A stretch of DNA of 64,000 nucleotides from Adiantum capillus-veneris (lineage: Eukaryota; Streptophyta; Polypodiopsida; Polypodiales; Pteridaceae): positions 52,999,268 to 53,063,267 of the forward strand of contig CM043944.1 in the NCBI GenBank assembly GCA_014529385.2, given 5' to 3'. Shown here one piece after another: positions 11,601 through 21,904 of this stretch. Positions within the stretch are counted from its first letter, which is position 1; each line of letters opens with the position of its first letter. A program made the position numbers and the translations under genes. The notes under the pieces were generated by a model. That model was given only the letters and a program-made list of their open reading frames with translations. It was not told the origin of the DNA and ran no database searches.

Positions 11601-12431
11601 ATTATGCGAGAGTATTTGACACAGGTTGATATGGACTTGTGGATCCAGTATCTTACCCAACAGCATAGCAAATAGTTTTTCTAACACATAAGATGGGTTA
11701 TTCTTAAGACTGACTGCTTCGGCTACAAACCTGTAAGCAACGGAGGCTTCTAGTCCTGCTACTGGAACTCCTTGAGCACTTGCCTTGCGCTTCTTTCGAG
11801 CTGCTTCATCCTCCTTTAGAGCAATACTTATTTGTTGCGTAGTTGCCACCGATGGTTTAGGCTCATTAGGCATTCTGAATGCAAATGCGATGGCTTCTGG
11901 TGTCACTGACACCCTCCTATTATTTATCATAGCACTGCTGTTTTCTTCATCAAAAGAATCAAGAACTTGCTTGATGATCCCTGCATTAAAAGCAATCCTT
12001 GTCGCTTGCAATACAACTCGCAGATCCCAGAGTTGTAGGAGAGTCATTGCATGATCAATAAAGACATATCGTTGGATTTTACAGTATGGAAGAACAGGAA
12101 GGCTTTCCTTTGCCTCAGTAATTATAGCCTGGGTTTTTGCAAGAGTTTCCTCCATCTTCTCTGATCGTTTCCTTCTACCCATACACTATGAGGTCGACGA
12201 CGATGAAACAGGTGAAGGCGAAGAGGACTTACTTGTGTTAAAGCCGTTGCCTAGTGTCGCTGGTAAGGTTGTCTGACAGTCAACTGTCTCGTCGGAGGTC
12301 GAAGTTTGCGGTTGTAGTGAAGAGACCTCGGAGCTCGGCGATGGCGAATGGTTGACAGGAGGAAAGCGTGGCATAGGAGATTTATGAGGAAAAATGTTAA
12401 CTCTCCTGAATGTTATACGTGTTCGTGCCAT
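8638..12431 (-). pseudogene. Element B ORF3: about 1,250-codon extra protein downstream of integrase (broken)
   Basis: The start at 12431 (MARTRITFRRVNIF) is chosen because A has the same start and context. Blocks on the minus strand are: Ser/Pro-rich N-terminus (12186-12431); a helical domain, MGRRKRSEKMEE to ATATDINE, with VSVTPEAIAFAFRMPN (11499-12182); a Lys/Ser-rich linker (11280-11498); a 98-residue block (10826-11122); a long coiled coil with KKLAKAESE and acidic DDDDAPPPSPPP (10147-10893); and two C-terminal blocks (9229-9963 and 8738-8962). Amber codons at 12186, 11499 and 9673 lie in one frame with flanking coding sequence, so these blocks were one protein. A 113-bp tandem duplication near 10140-10306 and other indels add frameshifts. 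The family is unrecognised. The C-terminal end (8.45-8.74 kb) is uncertain. Confidence 0.72.
10125..10350. repeat. Tandem duplication of about 113 bp in B's ORF3
   Basis: A block containing GGTGGAGATGGTGGTGGGG followed by catcatcatcatcc occurs twice, offset by 113 bp (starting near 10141 and 10254). The offset is not a multiple of three, so the duplication shifts the ORF3 frame inside the acidic Asp/Pro-rich linker. A has only one copy. Confidence 0.75.
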
Positions 12432-12758
12432 AAAAGATCCACTACTCGCTGCTCCTAGACTTGTGTGCGCCGTCGCTAACGTGGCAAACATGCATTGGAC
12501 AAGACTGCAACCCATCCTTGTAATAATTATCACTAGCATACCATTTGACCGTTGGCCACTTAAAATTTGGAAAGTGTGTTCATACTGATTCTGAATTGAT
12601 TCCCACTCTGGCTGGATCATACTGGTACTGGTTCATAAATCAGCCTGATCTGATTCTTCAGGTATTGGTTCTGAAGCTGGAACTGGTTGCACATGGAAAA
12701 GACCAAAAATATCTGATTTTGGTATCTCTTGATCAACAACCTCCAGTTCCTTAGTGAC

Positions 12759-13667
12759 TTATTCTAATCCAGTTTCTCTTGTCTCTGAGTAATAAATTTT
12801 GATCTTTGCTCCATTATATACTCCTGGCAACATTAGTCCAGATAAGTCTTTTAATCTGACTGTGCCATTGGAAAAGACCCAATCAACCTCAAAAGGTCCT
12901 GCCCAGGCAATCTTCAAATTCGGCTTCTCTGGACCCAGTCTTGACTGATATAGAAGCACTAAGTCTCCTTTCTGGAATTCTCGGACTTTAATTCGGCGAT
13001 CATGCCAGTGCTTCCTTCTTTGTTGAACAATTTCCTGTTCCAATATAGCCCTTTGCCTGAGTTCATCTAACTGCATTAGTTCATCTAGCATTTTCTTAAG
13101 ATTATGGTTGAAGTCTAATCCATACTTTACAGCCATTCTCAGACTGGGGATTACAAACTCCATAGGAACCACTGCTTCAGTACCATACACCATTCTGAAT
13201 GGTGTCATTCTAGTAGTTACCTTATAAGCTGTTCTATAAGCCCATAGAGCAGTCTGAAGCTTCAAATCCCACTGGTCTAGTTTCTTTTGCACCACCTTTG
13301 TGAGAATAGTCTTAATTTTCTTATTGCTACTTTCAGCCTGTCCATTGCATCTGGGATAGTAAGGAGTAGATTTCCGATGCTTGACTGAAAGCATATCCAA
13401 TAGGATTTCCATAGTATCATTGATAAAGTGTGTCTCTTGATCGGTCACAATTTCCACTGGACATCCATATTGGCAGACAATATTCTCAAACAGAAACCTT
13501 GCAGTTGACTTGGCTGTGTTGTCAGGAAGAGCTTTAGCTTCAGCCCACTTGGTAACATAACAAGTAGCCATCACGATGTACTTGTTCTTCCTGGGAGTCA
13601 CCTTCTTAAAAGGTCCCATAAAATCCAATCCCCATTTCATGAATACTCCCAATGGTTGTATTGGCAT
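12759..13667 (-). pseudogene. Element B integrase core and C-terminus (zinc domain deleted)
   Basis: The minus-strand frame reads IQPLGVFMKWGLDFMGPFKK, then VTDQETHF and GQAESSNK, so all three D-D-E catalytic residues are present. The C-terminal part continues through HDRRIKVREFQKGDLVLLY to GVYNGAKIKIYY, a GPY/F-like region. The HHCC zinc-binding N-terminus present in A is missing, because a deletion joins RNase H sequence directly to the start of the core near 13667. The first roughly 25 residues of the open frame are out-of-frame RNase H and not real integrase. The open frame ends TAA at 12759. Confidence 0.9.
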
Positions 13668-14990
13668 TAAGGGAGTATTCAGTAGTCGTATAGCCTTGTT
13701 CAGCCTGACTGAATCTCCGACTAGCAAAATAGACCGGATAGTCTGTTCTGCCATCTGGCTGAGCTAATATTTCCCCCATTGCCAATCTTGAAGCATCAAC
13801 GTGTACATGAAAAATGATATCCTAGTTCGGCTGCCTGAGGACTGGTTTACAGGTAATGGCTTTTTTCAAATTCTGGAAACTCTCCTCACACTCAGCAGTC
13901 CAATTAAACTTACTGGTCTTTTTTGTAAGCTCATATAGTGGTACTGCTTGAGAAGCAAATTTGTGTACAAATCTTCTATAAAAATTCACATACCCCAAAA
14001 AAGAACTCAACTCAGAAGCAGTTCTCGGTGCTTTAGCTTGCTGGACACACTGTATTTTGTCATTGGCCATTTCTATTCCATTGCGGGAAACCACATGTCC
14101 CAGTAGCTGTCCCTTCCAAACCAAAAATACCGATTTAAATGGATTCAAGCAAATCCTTTTCTCTTGAAAACGTTTAAAAACCATCTCTAGGAATAGAAGG
14201 TGCTGTTCCTCAGCTGAATAGACAGTGAAGTCATCCATGAAAATGGCGAGGAACCGATGAATAAATTCATTAAACATCTCCATCATACACCGCTGAAAAG
14301 TAGCTGGTGCATTGCACAGGCCAAAAGGCATCACCAGATACATGAATGCTCCCCACTCAGTGATGAAAGTGGTCTTGGCCCTATCTTCCGGAGCAATCTG
14401 TAACTGGTTATAGCCGCTATAACCATCCATGAAGCTATACATCTCATATCCTGCGATCTCATCAAGCAACATATCAGTAAAAGGTAAGGGAAATGGATCC
14501 TTAATGGTCTGGGCATTTAGTTTCCTATAGTCGACACAAACCCTTAATTTCCCATTCTTCTTAGGAACGACAACTATTGGTAATAACCAATCAGTGCTTG
14601 CTACTTCCGTTATGAAACCAGCCTTGAGAAGATTATCAATCTCCTCCTTGACCTTCTTTGCATAGTTAGGGTTCATCCGGTATCTTTGTAGTCTGACTGG
14701 CCTAGCGTCCGGTTTTAGTGGTATTCGATGCTGACAGACTTCAGGATCTACTCCCTTCAAATCTGTATGTTCCCAGGCAAATACATCTCTATAGTTCTGG
14801 AACATTATCCGTGCCTTTTCCTTCATTGCCGGTTTCAGGTGCTTGTTGACTTTGATCATTCTGGGATTTTCCTCTGATCCCAGGTTCCATTCCTCTACTT
14901 CCTGATCATCTGGAAGCAACCAGTTGGGTCCCCCTCCTTTTTCGTTTGGTCGACTCTTCAGCGTAGTCCCAAGAAGGCCCATTCATTTCT
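13668..14990 (-). pseudogene. Element B reverse transcriptase and truncated RNase H
   Basis: RT motifs on the minus strand in order are: KKNGKLRVCVDYRKLNAQT, PFPLPFTDMLLDE, SFMDGYSGYNQLQIAPEDR, MPFGLCNAPATFQR and AIFMDDFTVYS (catalytic F-M-D-D). The connection and start of RNase H follow (SELSSFLGYVNFYRRF). A TAG at 13822-13824 replaces the Trp codon seen in A, and the RNase H start (HVHVDAS, DGRTDYPVYFASR) reads on beyond it until the deletion near 13667. A 1-nt insertion near 14940 puts RT out of frame with protease; A is continuous at this place. RT copies the element RNA into DNA. Confidence 0.92.
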
Positions 14991-15847
14991 GAATCATTAT
15001 TCTGATCAGGTGGATATTCTTCTGGACATGCTGATTCTTCCATTATATCAGTATCAGCTGGTTCCTCCATTCTTCCAGTTAGCTGAACGGTTCTTTCCCC
15101 TGTATTGACTTCAGTGAATTGGTCAGGGAATTGTTTCTTCTGCTTGTCAGCTTGCTCTTTGTTTAGTAGGACTGCATTCAAATCAATTTCTGCCAAAGGA
15201 AAGATGTTCATTGCTGCCAGCATTTGCTCAATTTTCTTAGCTCGGTATTTCTGACACAACTCCTTCGCCCTCAGTTCCTTTTTCCAGCTCATGGTGTTGT
15301 TGGTCTGGATTTTCATTCTGCCACTGGCCCCTTCTATGGTTAAAGTTTGGTTTGCGTAGTCATGAACAACATGTGTTGTTCTTAACCATGGGTGGCCTAA
15401 TATCATTCCATATGCGCCCTGCACATCCAAAAATAGGAAACTAGTTTTGAATTTTTCCCTCCCCACTCTTATCTGCATGTTTTCAATCATGCCCGTCGCT
15501 TGTACGACTCGATGATCTGCCATTATTACTTTGAATGGTGCTGGTTTCATGTTGGTGATACCCATTCTTTGCTGAAGATGGGCTCCTATTATATTGACTC
15601 CTGCTCCTCCATCCAATATGACACTTGAGAGAGGTTCCCACTGCTTCCTGACCTTGTAATCTATCTGAATAAGTGGAACTTCATCATCCCGGACAACCGT
15701 CAGGTCTACTGTTCTGGCGTCTGCCTCAGTCTTCCTACACTGCCTGATAAAGTTGGCCACCTCAGGTAAGGTCTTTCTTATATCCTCTAGCTCTACAGTC
15801 AGCTTCTGGATTCTATCACAAATTTTCACCTGAATTTCCTCTCGCTC
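14906..15847 (-). pseudogene. Element B aspartic protease and linker
   Basis: The frame contains the retropepsin active site VILDGGAGVNIIGAHLQQRMG (D-G-G variant of D-[ST]-G) and the closing flap partner MILGHPWLRT. A long linker to RT follows, with SWKKELRAKELCQKYRAKK. It lies in the same frame as the Gag segment upstream, separated only by a TAG at 15848-15850. A has a sense codon there, so the stop is likely a mutation rather than a designed Gag/Pro boundary. Retropepsin cuts the Gag-Pol polyprotein. Confidence 0.85.
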
Positions 15848-16605
15848 CTAGTCAGACTGATTGTCAGAGCTTGAAGAGCTAGTGTTCTCATACTGCCATT
15901 CTTCTTTAGCAGTACTTCTACTCTTTCCTTCCTCTTCCATCTCACTAGCTAGTCTATGTACCACAGCCAGCATGGTCTCTGTCATGGCCGCTACTGACTG
16001 ATCTTTATCAGTCGATTGGGCTGGTATCTTCTGAATGACTCTAGCCTCGGAACTTTCTGGCTGCTCTGGCAGCTTCTTAGCTAAATCCTCTGTGATTTTA
16101 GCTGCTAGTTCCCGCTGCTCTTGCCACTCATCTACCACCTTTTCCTTACCCTTGGCCATCCAAACTTCCCTTTGTTGGGCCCACTTGCTGCTGTTGGAGT
16201 TGGCTGGTACTTCTGAAATGTCTGGAATCTCTTCAATGATCACTCCTTTGCTCCTGGTAACTAATCTGACTCGGACTGGCTCTGGTGCCTTAGCCTCAGT
16301 AGCAGTTGTTACCGGTGCATCTGGACATTGGGCTGCAAAATGACCATACTTCCCATAGGTATAGCAATTCATGCTTCTGGTCTGGAAGTTGCCTCTTCCT
16401 CTTCCTCTGCCCATTCCTGGTTGGTATCTGCCTTGTCCTTGACCAGTACCACTGGTACCTGGTCCTTCTTCTTGGGCTACTTTGATTGGCTCTGTCTTCA
16501 CTACTTTAGTGTAGGCAACCACTGATAGATCCTTTCCTTTCTTAAAATGGTGAATTCGGATGCCACAATTATTCCATAGGTGACCGAAGGCCTTGCAGTA
16601 GGTAC
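15848..16605 (-). pseudogene. Element B Gag, C-terminal half (zinc-knuckle region)
   Basis: On the minus strand this starts at the Element C junction inside a zinc knuckle pair: YCKAFGHLWNNC completes the second knuckle, and a further knuckle-like motif is CYTYGKYGHFAAQC, whose second Cys is Tyr. A Gly/Arg-rich stretch (GRGRGRGN) and a charged C-terminus follow. Zinc knuckles bind the element RNA for packaging. The N-terminal half lies at 27853-29084 on the far side of C. The open frame continues a little into C by chance. Confidence 0.85.
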
Positions 16606-18980
16606 TGATAGCCGTTTTAGGGCTCTTTGTAATTGCCACAGTGAGTTACCTCACCCTACCAAAATCACCCAAACACTGTGGCTATCCCTACCATTTCACT
16701 GTACATAGGCGTGCGTGAGTCACGGGACTTTTCCCATATTTTCTTTAAAACCCTCAGCTAGCTAGTCACTGGGCTAGTTGAGCCCAAAAAAATAAAAAAA
16801 AAATAAAAATTATAAGTATATTATGGCCCATTGGTGTGTAAATATTTCATTGTATATAGGGCCTAAATAAAAGGATTTTTCATAATTATTGTGGTATTTA
16901 TTTAAATATTTCTACCTATGGTGTGTTATTTATGCTATGTACATTGACTCACCATTACCATATTTTTTCTTATCATTTTGCATACTCTTTATTCCATATA
17001 AAAATAATTTCATGCAAGCTTCTCTTATTTTTGGTGTAACTCCATCCCAACAAAAATCCAAAAAAAACTAGTTCTATTTATGTGTATATTTTTTTCACTA
17101 TTGTGATTTTTTCCTTCCTACATATATTCTCTATTACTCTCATAAATTAGACCACCAAAAATATTCATCTTTTTATGGTAGACTTATAATGACAGAGATT
17201 TATTTTGACCCCTTTATATTTTTCCACCTATATTATTTATATTTGACATGTACATATTTTTTAGACCCCTCAATATTTGATTTTCTTAGTTGTACTATTC
17301 ACTTATATCATGATCACAACAATATCTTCAATTATAGACCTACCAAATAAGGTCAAGGGTAGGTGGCATGCATACATGCACTATGGAGGGCTCACTCTTG
17401 GAGGTATTCAAAAGAATCATCCAAAGAAGGACCCCACAAGGACCTTGTGCAGTGGAAAAAAACGGTCGGTTTTGCTGAATTTTTAAAGTTCACTTGCTCT
17501 CTGAATTTGAAAAGGTGATACAAACAAAAGTTGTAGCTCGTGGGCTGAAATTTTGCCTCAAATTTTTTCATATTTTTTTGAGCTACGAGCTGTGAGCTAT
17601 GATTTTATTAGTGGACCCCAGTTTTCCCATGCTATGCAGCCACACTCTCTCTTCCACTTTATCATTTTCCTCTTTCACACACACTTCTCCACTCATCATC
17701 CCCACCTCTCTCACCACTTCTCTCTGCACCCTACTCACCTTCTCCTCAACCTTGAAGAATAAGAGAAACCATGGTGAACTCATACCTCCCACACACAATT
17801 CCATTCCAAAATTGACCACCTAGTCTCATTTTTCCTCCTCCAATTTACCCATATCTATAAAAAAAACCACAAAATTCAGCCTCTTCTCTTAAAAGACAGC
17901 ATCATGGTGGTTGATTACTCAGCTTCAATTACCTTGTCTCTCAAGGAAGGTCAAGAGTGGAGAAAAAATGTACTGTCAAAGCTAGTGGACCGTCAACAAG
18001 CGTCAAAATTGGCCCTACTCAAGACACTTGGAGCATCAACCTTGTAAGAAATCCACCTTTTCTTACCTCTTAAGAGTTTTTTCTTCCTTATTTGTATCCT
18101 ACATGGATACTCCCATTGTAAATATCCAATTCCATTTGTAAATTAATACTAACTCTACTAACACTAACCCACTATAAAAAGTCCTATCACCTCCATTTCT
18201 CTCCTCTCTCTTTCCCCACCAACTTCTTGATAATTCCAAGCAAAAGAAATTAGATAAATTGCTGAAAATCTAACCCAACCATGGTTAGAGGAGTAACCCT
18301 AGCCTTCAAAATTGCTATAAAAGGAGGGTGTAGCTAGCACAAAAGGGGGAGCCATAAGCAAGAGCACTTTGCTATAGCTTGAGAAGCCAAGCTCAACCTC
18401 TCTAGAAGGAGCTCTTGAGTGGAAGCTCATTGTCTTATGCATGTGAATGTGTTGTAATAGGGGATTAGCAAGGGAACTCTATGCCATTGTAAGAGAGAGA
18501 GTGATCATTCAATTGAGAGTAGGAAATCTATATTTCTCCTACTAGTGTAAGCCCAACATTTTTTGAATCAAGGAGGGTGGATTTGGACTAAGCTTGGATA
18601 CTTTGTCTCCCTTCCAACGTGAAGTAATGGACAACAATGATGCGTAAGTGTCTTGGTGTTTTTTGTTAAGTTCTTGATAGCTTGTCTCTGGTGTTGTCAT
18701 CAATCTAGCCATAAATCCCACATACTGTAAGAGGACGACAAGGTGGAGAGGACTCCCCTGGCCTTAAGACAGTGATTGGGGTGGCTTTTCTTGTGATGTG
18801 TTGTGGTGAAATTTACACAAGCTATGTTGAACAAATACTAATCTCACTTTGATTTGTCATGACAGATTTGTAAGAAGGTATTTAATGCAACAAGCACCCC
18901 CTCCCCCTTTCTCTCTCTTGCTTAAATATATAGTTGTGTTTACTTGATCATTGCTGATACGTTTCAAAGCAGCCCGAGCA

Positions 18981-19020
<40 letters not shown>

Positions 19021-19279
19021 CTTTAGTGTGTGAGAGTGTTCCATTGGTGTTAGGGTTAGTGTAAATTCCTTGCTTGTTTGTGGGTTGCTCTAACGATTCT
19101 CCTCTTTTGCGTCCTAGTTCGCTCTTAAACTAGGTGATGCCCCTTGTGTAGTTGGGATTTGGATGTGGGTTTGTTGTTTTGGTGTGTGTTGTGTTGTGCC
19201 CCAGCCCCATTGAGCAGCACGGGAGCCTTGAAGGGTGTCTAGAGGTTGCTCTTCTTGTTGCCCGCCCCGGACCGCCTCA
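16606..19279 (+). repeat. Element C 5' LTR
   Basis: A 2,674-bp TG...CA repeat matching 25199-27852. It carries a TATA box (TATAAAAG, 18316-18323), so transcripts should start shortly after. It also carries a (CT)n run at about 18983-19017. The short open frames inside occur in every LTR copy on both strands, and I regard them as chance. Confidence 0.95.
18316..18323 (+). promoter_or_regulatory. TATA box in Element C 5' LTR
   Basis: TATAAAAG followed by a G-rich AGGGTG stretch. The same motif occurs at 26909-26916, 46632-46639 and 51762-51769 in the related LTRs of C and E. Its conservation across all four LTRs supports a promoter role. Confidence 0.65.
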
Positions 19280-19282
19280 AAT

Positions 19283-19299
19283 TGGTGCCCCCATTGAGG
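19283..19299 (+). other. Element C primer-binding site
   Basis: TGGTGCCCCCATTGAGG begins three bases after the 5' LTR end. A TGG start at this place pairs with the CCA tail of a tRNA primer. I could not assign the tRNA. Confidence 0.6.
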
Positions 19300-19353
19300 A
19301 GGGCTTGTGTATTTTTGTGTAGAATCAACCTTTAGCATACTCAAGTAGTTTGC

Positions 19354-19566
19354 ATGAATCACGAAAGTTTGTATGATCCCTTCATTCCCATTGCAAGGAA
19401 AAAGGTACACATAATTGTTAGTACTAAGTTGCAATTTCAACGTGTCATTCGTAGAATTTTAGGTCCTCTTAGGTTGGCCGAGATAAACGCTTCAGTAAAT
19501 CCTTTTATTTTGCCTCTCATTAGGTACGACCTTAGTTTGGACGTCTATATTTTTGTTTTGTTTTAA
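19354..19566 (+). CDS. Element C leader ORF a (70 aa), paralogue of the next ORF
   Basis: An ATG-started ORF between primer site and gag. Its C-terminal 50 residues align without gaps to the following ORF (19588-19806): both share FQ......G..R..EI.AS.NP, then ILPLI.Y..S.DV.IF.L. The nucleotide sequences have diverged more than the protein pattern, which suggests selection on the protein after an old duplication. I recognise no domain, and I see no signal peptide. It may be a small accessory protein or translated leader. Element E has lost this region, so a second copy cannot be compared in this window. Confidence 0.5.
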   Translation: MNHESLYDPFIPIARKKVHIIVSTKLQFQRVIRRILGPLRLAEINASVNPFILPLIRYDLSLDVYIFVLF

Positions 19567-19587
19567 GCATTAGGTCATGCATAGACC

Positions 19588-19806
19588 ATGGATAATGGCC
19601 CAAGAATAGAGGTTTTCCTCTTCCATTTCACTCCACACATTAGAATAAACATTGCAATTAGTAGGAAAATCCATTTTCAACAACGTATGGTGTTCATGTT
19701 TGGTGCCCAAAGAGTAGGAGAAATTCTCGCATCACCAAACCCTGTCATCCTACCTCTTATTGATTATCATAGGTCGTTTGATGTGAATATCTTTATTTTG
19801 TTGTAG
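19588..19806 (+). CDS. Element C leader ORF b (72 aa), paralogue of the previous ORF
   Basis: It starts ATG 22 bases after the end of leader ORF a. It has the same pattern, with FGAQRVGEILASPNPVILPL in place of LGPLRLAEINASVNPFILPL. It ends about 85 bp before the gag start. Function unknown. The tandem arrangement and matched lengths argue against chance ORFs. Confidence 0.5.
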   Translation: MDNGPRIEVFLFHFTPHIRINIAISRKIHFQQRMVFMFGAQRVGEILASPNPVILPLIDYHRSFDVNIFILL

Positions 19807-19890
19807 AATAGATTGCAAGCTAGATACATTATTGTGTAAATCTTTTTAAGAAAGAAAAACAAAAACGGGTGTCACTTTGAAATCAATTCA

Positions 19891-21900
19891 ATGGAAAGCC
19901 AACGCCAAATGTCTGGTTATCCTCTTTTCTTTGGAGAGCCTGGAGAGGATGCATAATTATTTTTAGCGAATTTCAAGATGTCTTGCCGTATCAAGAGGAT
20001 AATAACTGATCGAGAACGTGTAGAAATGTTTGAGGTGGTCCTTAGGAAAGATGCTAGCACTTGGTTTGACTCTTTGCCTGAGGAAGTTAAGGGGAATTAC
20101 ACAGAAGTTTTGAATCGTTTCAAGAAATACTTCTTTGATCCCCAAAACACTCAAAAATTATGGCAAGACATTGTTTCTCATAAACAAAAAGACTTAGATG
20201 ACTTCTACTTGTACAAGCAAGAGTTTCTACGTCTTTGGGCTCTATGGATACGAAATGTTTCTAACCCTGGTGATGGTGCAGAATTTCTAAAGAAGGAGAG
20301 GTTCATAGCCGGACTCTTTCCTGACCTTAAGGTAAAAGTAGAGGCGGGTGCACCTGCTACTTTTGATGCAGCGGAAACTAGGGTTGCTGAGAAGTATAGG
20401 AAACTCAAGTGCTTAAGGGGAGAGGTTCCAATAGAAGGTCTTAGACCCAAAGGTAAGTCACAAGCATCAACATCGATAGAGCTTCCTGAGGTAACGACGG
20501 AAGTAATTGAGAAGTTAAACGAATCTTTAAGCAGCCTATCAATTCACCTTGCACAAGCTATAGGTCCAAAGGGACAAGCAAAGAAGTCTGAAGAGCGAGA
20601 TCCACGACCTAGGAGAGTCTTGCAATGTTGGAATTGCGGAGAGTCTGGACATGGGATGTATAATTGTCCTTGGCCCCGTGGGGAGCCAGGGAGACCTAAC
20701 TTGAATTACCCAGTGATGAATGCAGGTGAAGGAACTAGTCAACAACCAAGGCTTCTACAAAGACCAAATGGACCAAGACCACCTCCACAAGGGGTAGAAG
20801 GAGTTCCACCTTTTCCAGATCCAAATGTGCATGTGGTAGAGGTGACAAACTCAAATGAGGTTGACATGGAAGCAAATGGCATTAAGCGTGGCCGAGGAAA
20901 AGGTAAAGAGAAAGAGGGTGTCCCATCACAGAGTGACCATGGACAAGGCAAGAAGGCAAAGGAGACCAAGGAAGCTAAGAGGACTCGACGTCGTATCAAT
21001 CTCCAAGACTTATCTCTTGGACATGGTATGGCTCCATACAACCTGTTGGAAGACATGCGAGGTAAGGGTCCTGATATCTCATGGCCTCAGTTTCTTGCAT
21101 TATGCCCACAAGTTAGGAGGGATTTAACAAAGGCAGTTAGCACTAGGAGAAAGGTAAAAGAGAGTTTTCCTGTTGTAAAAATTGCACATGCTGAAATGAA
21201 CGAGGATATTACACCTGTGCTAGATTGTTACATAAAAGGAAGATTGGTTAGGAAAGGTCTAGTGGATGGGGGTGCACAAATTTGCATCATGATAGAAGGG
21301 CTCATGCAAAGACTAGGCATGCACATCCATGAGACACCTGAAATCAAAGTGAAAATGGCAAACAATAGCAAGGCTAGGTGCGTAGGCATTTGTAAAAATG
21401 TTTTTGTGGAGGCCTTTGGCATTAAGAAGGCAGTGGATTTCTATGTCATGTCTACCAAGGGACATGGTTACCCATTTATCCTAGGAAGACCATGGCTAAT
21501 GAAAATGCGAGCTTTGCAGGATTGGGAGAGTGGAAAGCTAATTTGCAAGAATGACAATCACAAGAAGGTTTTCTTTGACATGAAGGAACAACGCCAAGAG
21601 GAGCTCCATGAAGAATCATCTCGAAGTGAGACGGAAGAAGATTGGACTGAAAACACTTCAGAAGAAGAAAGTAGCGGCAGCATTACTGAAGAGGGGTCCT
21701 CCATTGAAGTCATGGGGGTAAGGTTTAAGCCAAACAACCAGGAGACCTCTTCTCGAGGTTTGGAAGAGGTAGGTTCCCAAGAGAACCAAAAGGTGGAAGA
21801 TGAAGGAATGTTAGAAGGTATGTTGTCTACAACACTTACAAAGGATGAAAGAGAGGAGTTCAAATGTGTGCTAAGGAAATTTTCGAGGCTTTTTTGCTAA
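19891..21900 (+). pseudogene. Element C Gag-protease (one early stop)
   Basis: The best family start is ATG 19891 (MESQRQMSGYPLFFGEPGED), in frame with the long open frame beginning 19978 but cut by TAA at 19954-19956. The Gag core includes WFDSLPEEVKGNY and an RF...F segment typical of retrotransposon gag. A zinc knuckle CWNCGESGHGMYNC lies near residue 218 counted from 19978, followed by a Pro/Gly-rich and then basic KGKEKE region. The protease has LVDGGAQICIM and FILGRPWLM. The frame ends in TGC TAA at 21900 after a six-T run; with one T fewer it would read on into RT. Confidence 0.88.
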
Positions 21901-21904
21901 AGAC

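Noticed and set aside
8638-12431. ORF3 as a retroviral-type envelope gene
   Set aside because: The position fits, but I see no signal peptide, transmembrane segment or cysteine pattern. Coiled coil and acidic linker alone do not support envelope.
13670-13754. N-terminal 25 residues (MAEQTIRSILLVGD...) as an integrase start
   Set aside because: They are RNase H DNA read in the wrong frame, joined by a deletion. A's aligned sequence shows the correct frame.
15848-15850. Designed Gag/protease readthrough stop in Element B
   Set aside because: Element A has a sense codon at the aligned position and B has many other TAG mutations, so a chance mutation is more likely.
16889-17071. Host gene fragment in the AT-rich part of the C LTR
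   Set aside because: The same sequence repeats in every LTR copy of C, has no domain and is AT-rich, so it is LTR sequence.
17553-17823. Open frames of 69-78 codons conserved in all four C/E LTRs on both strands
   Set aside because: Their conservation is explained by LTR copying. They overlap each other on opposite strands, have simple Ser/His/Pro-rich composition, and one is antisense to the promoter direction. There is no sign of independent selection.
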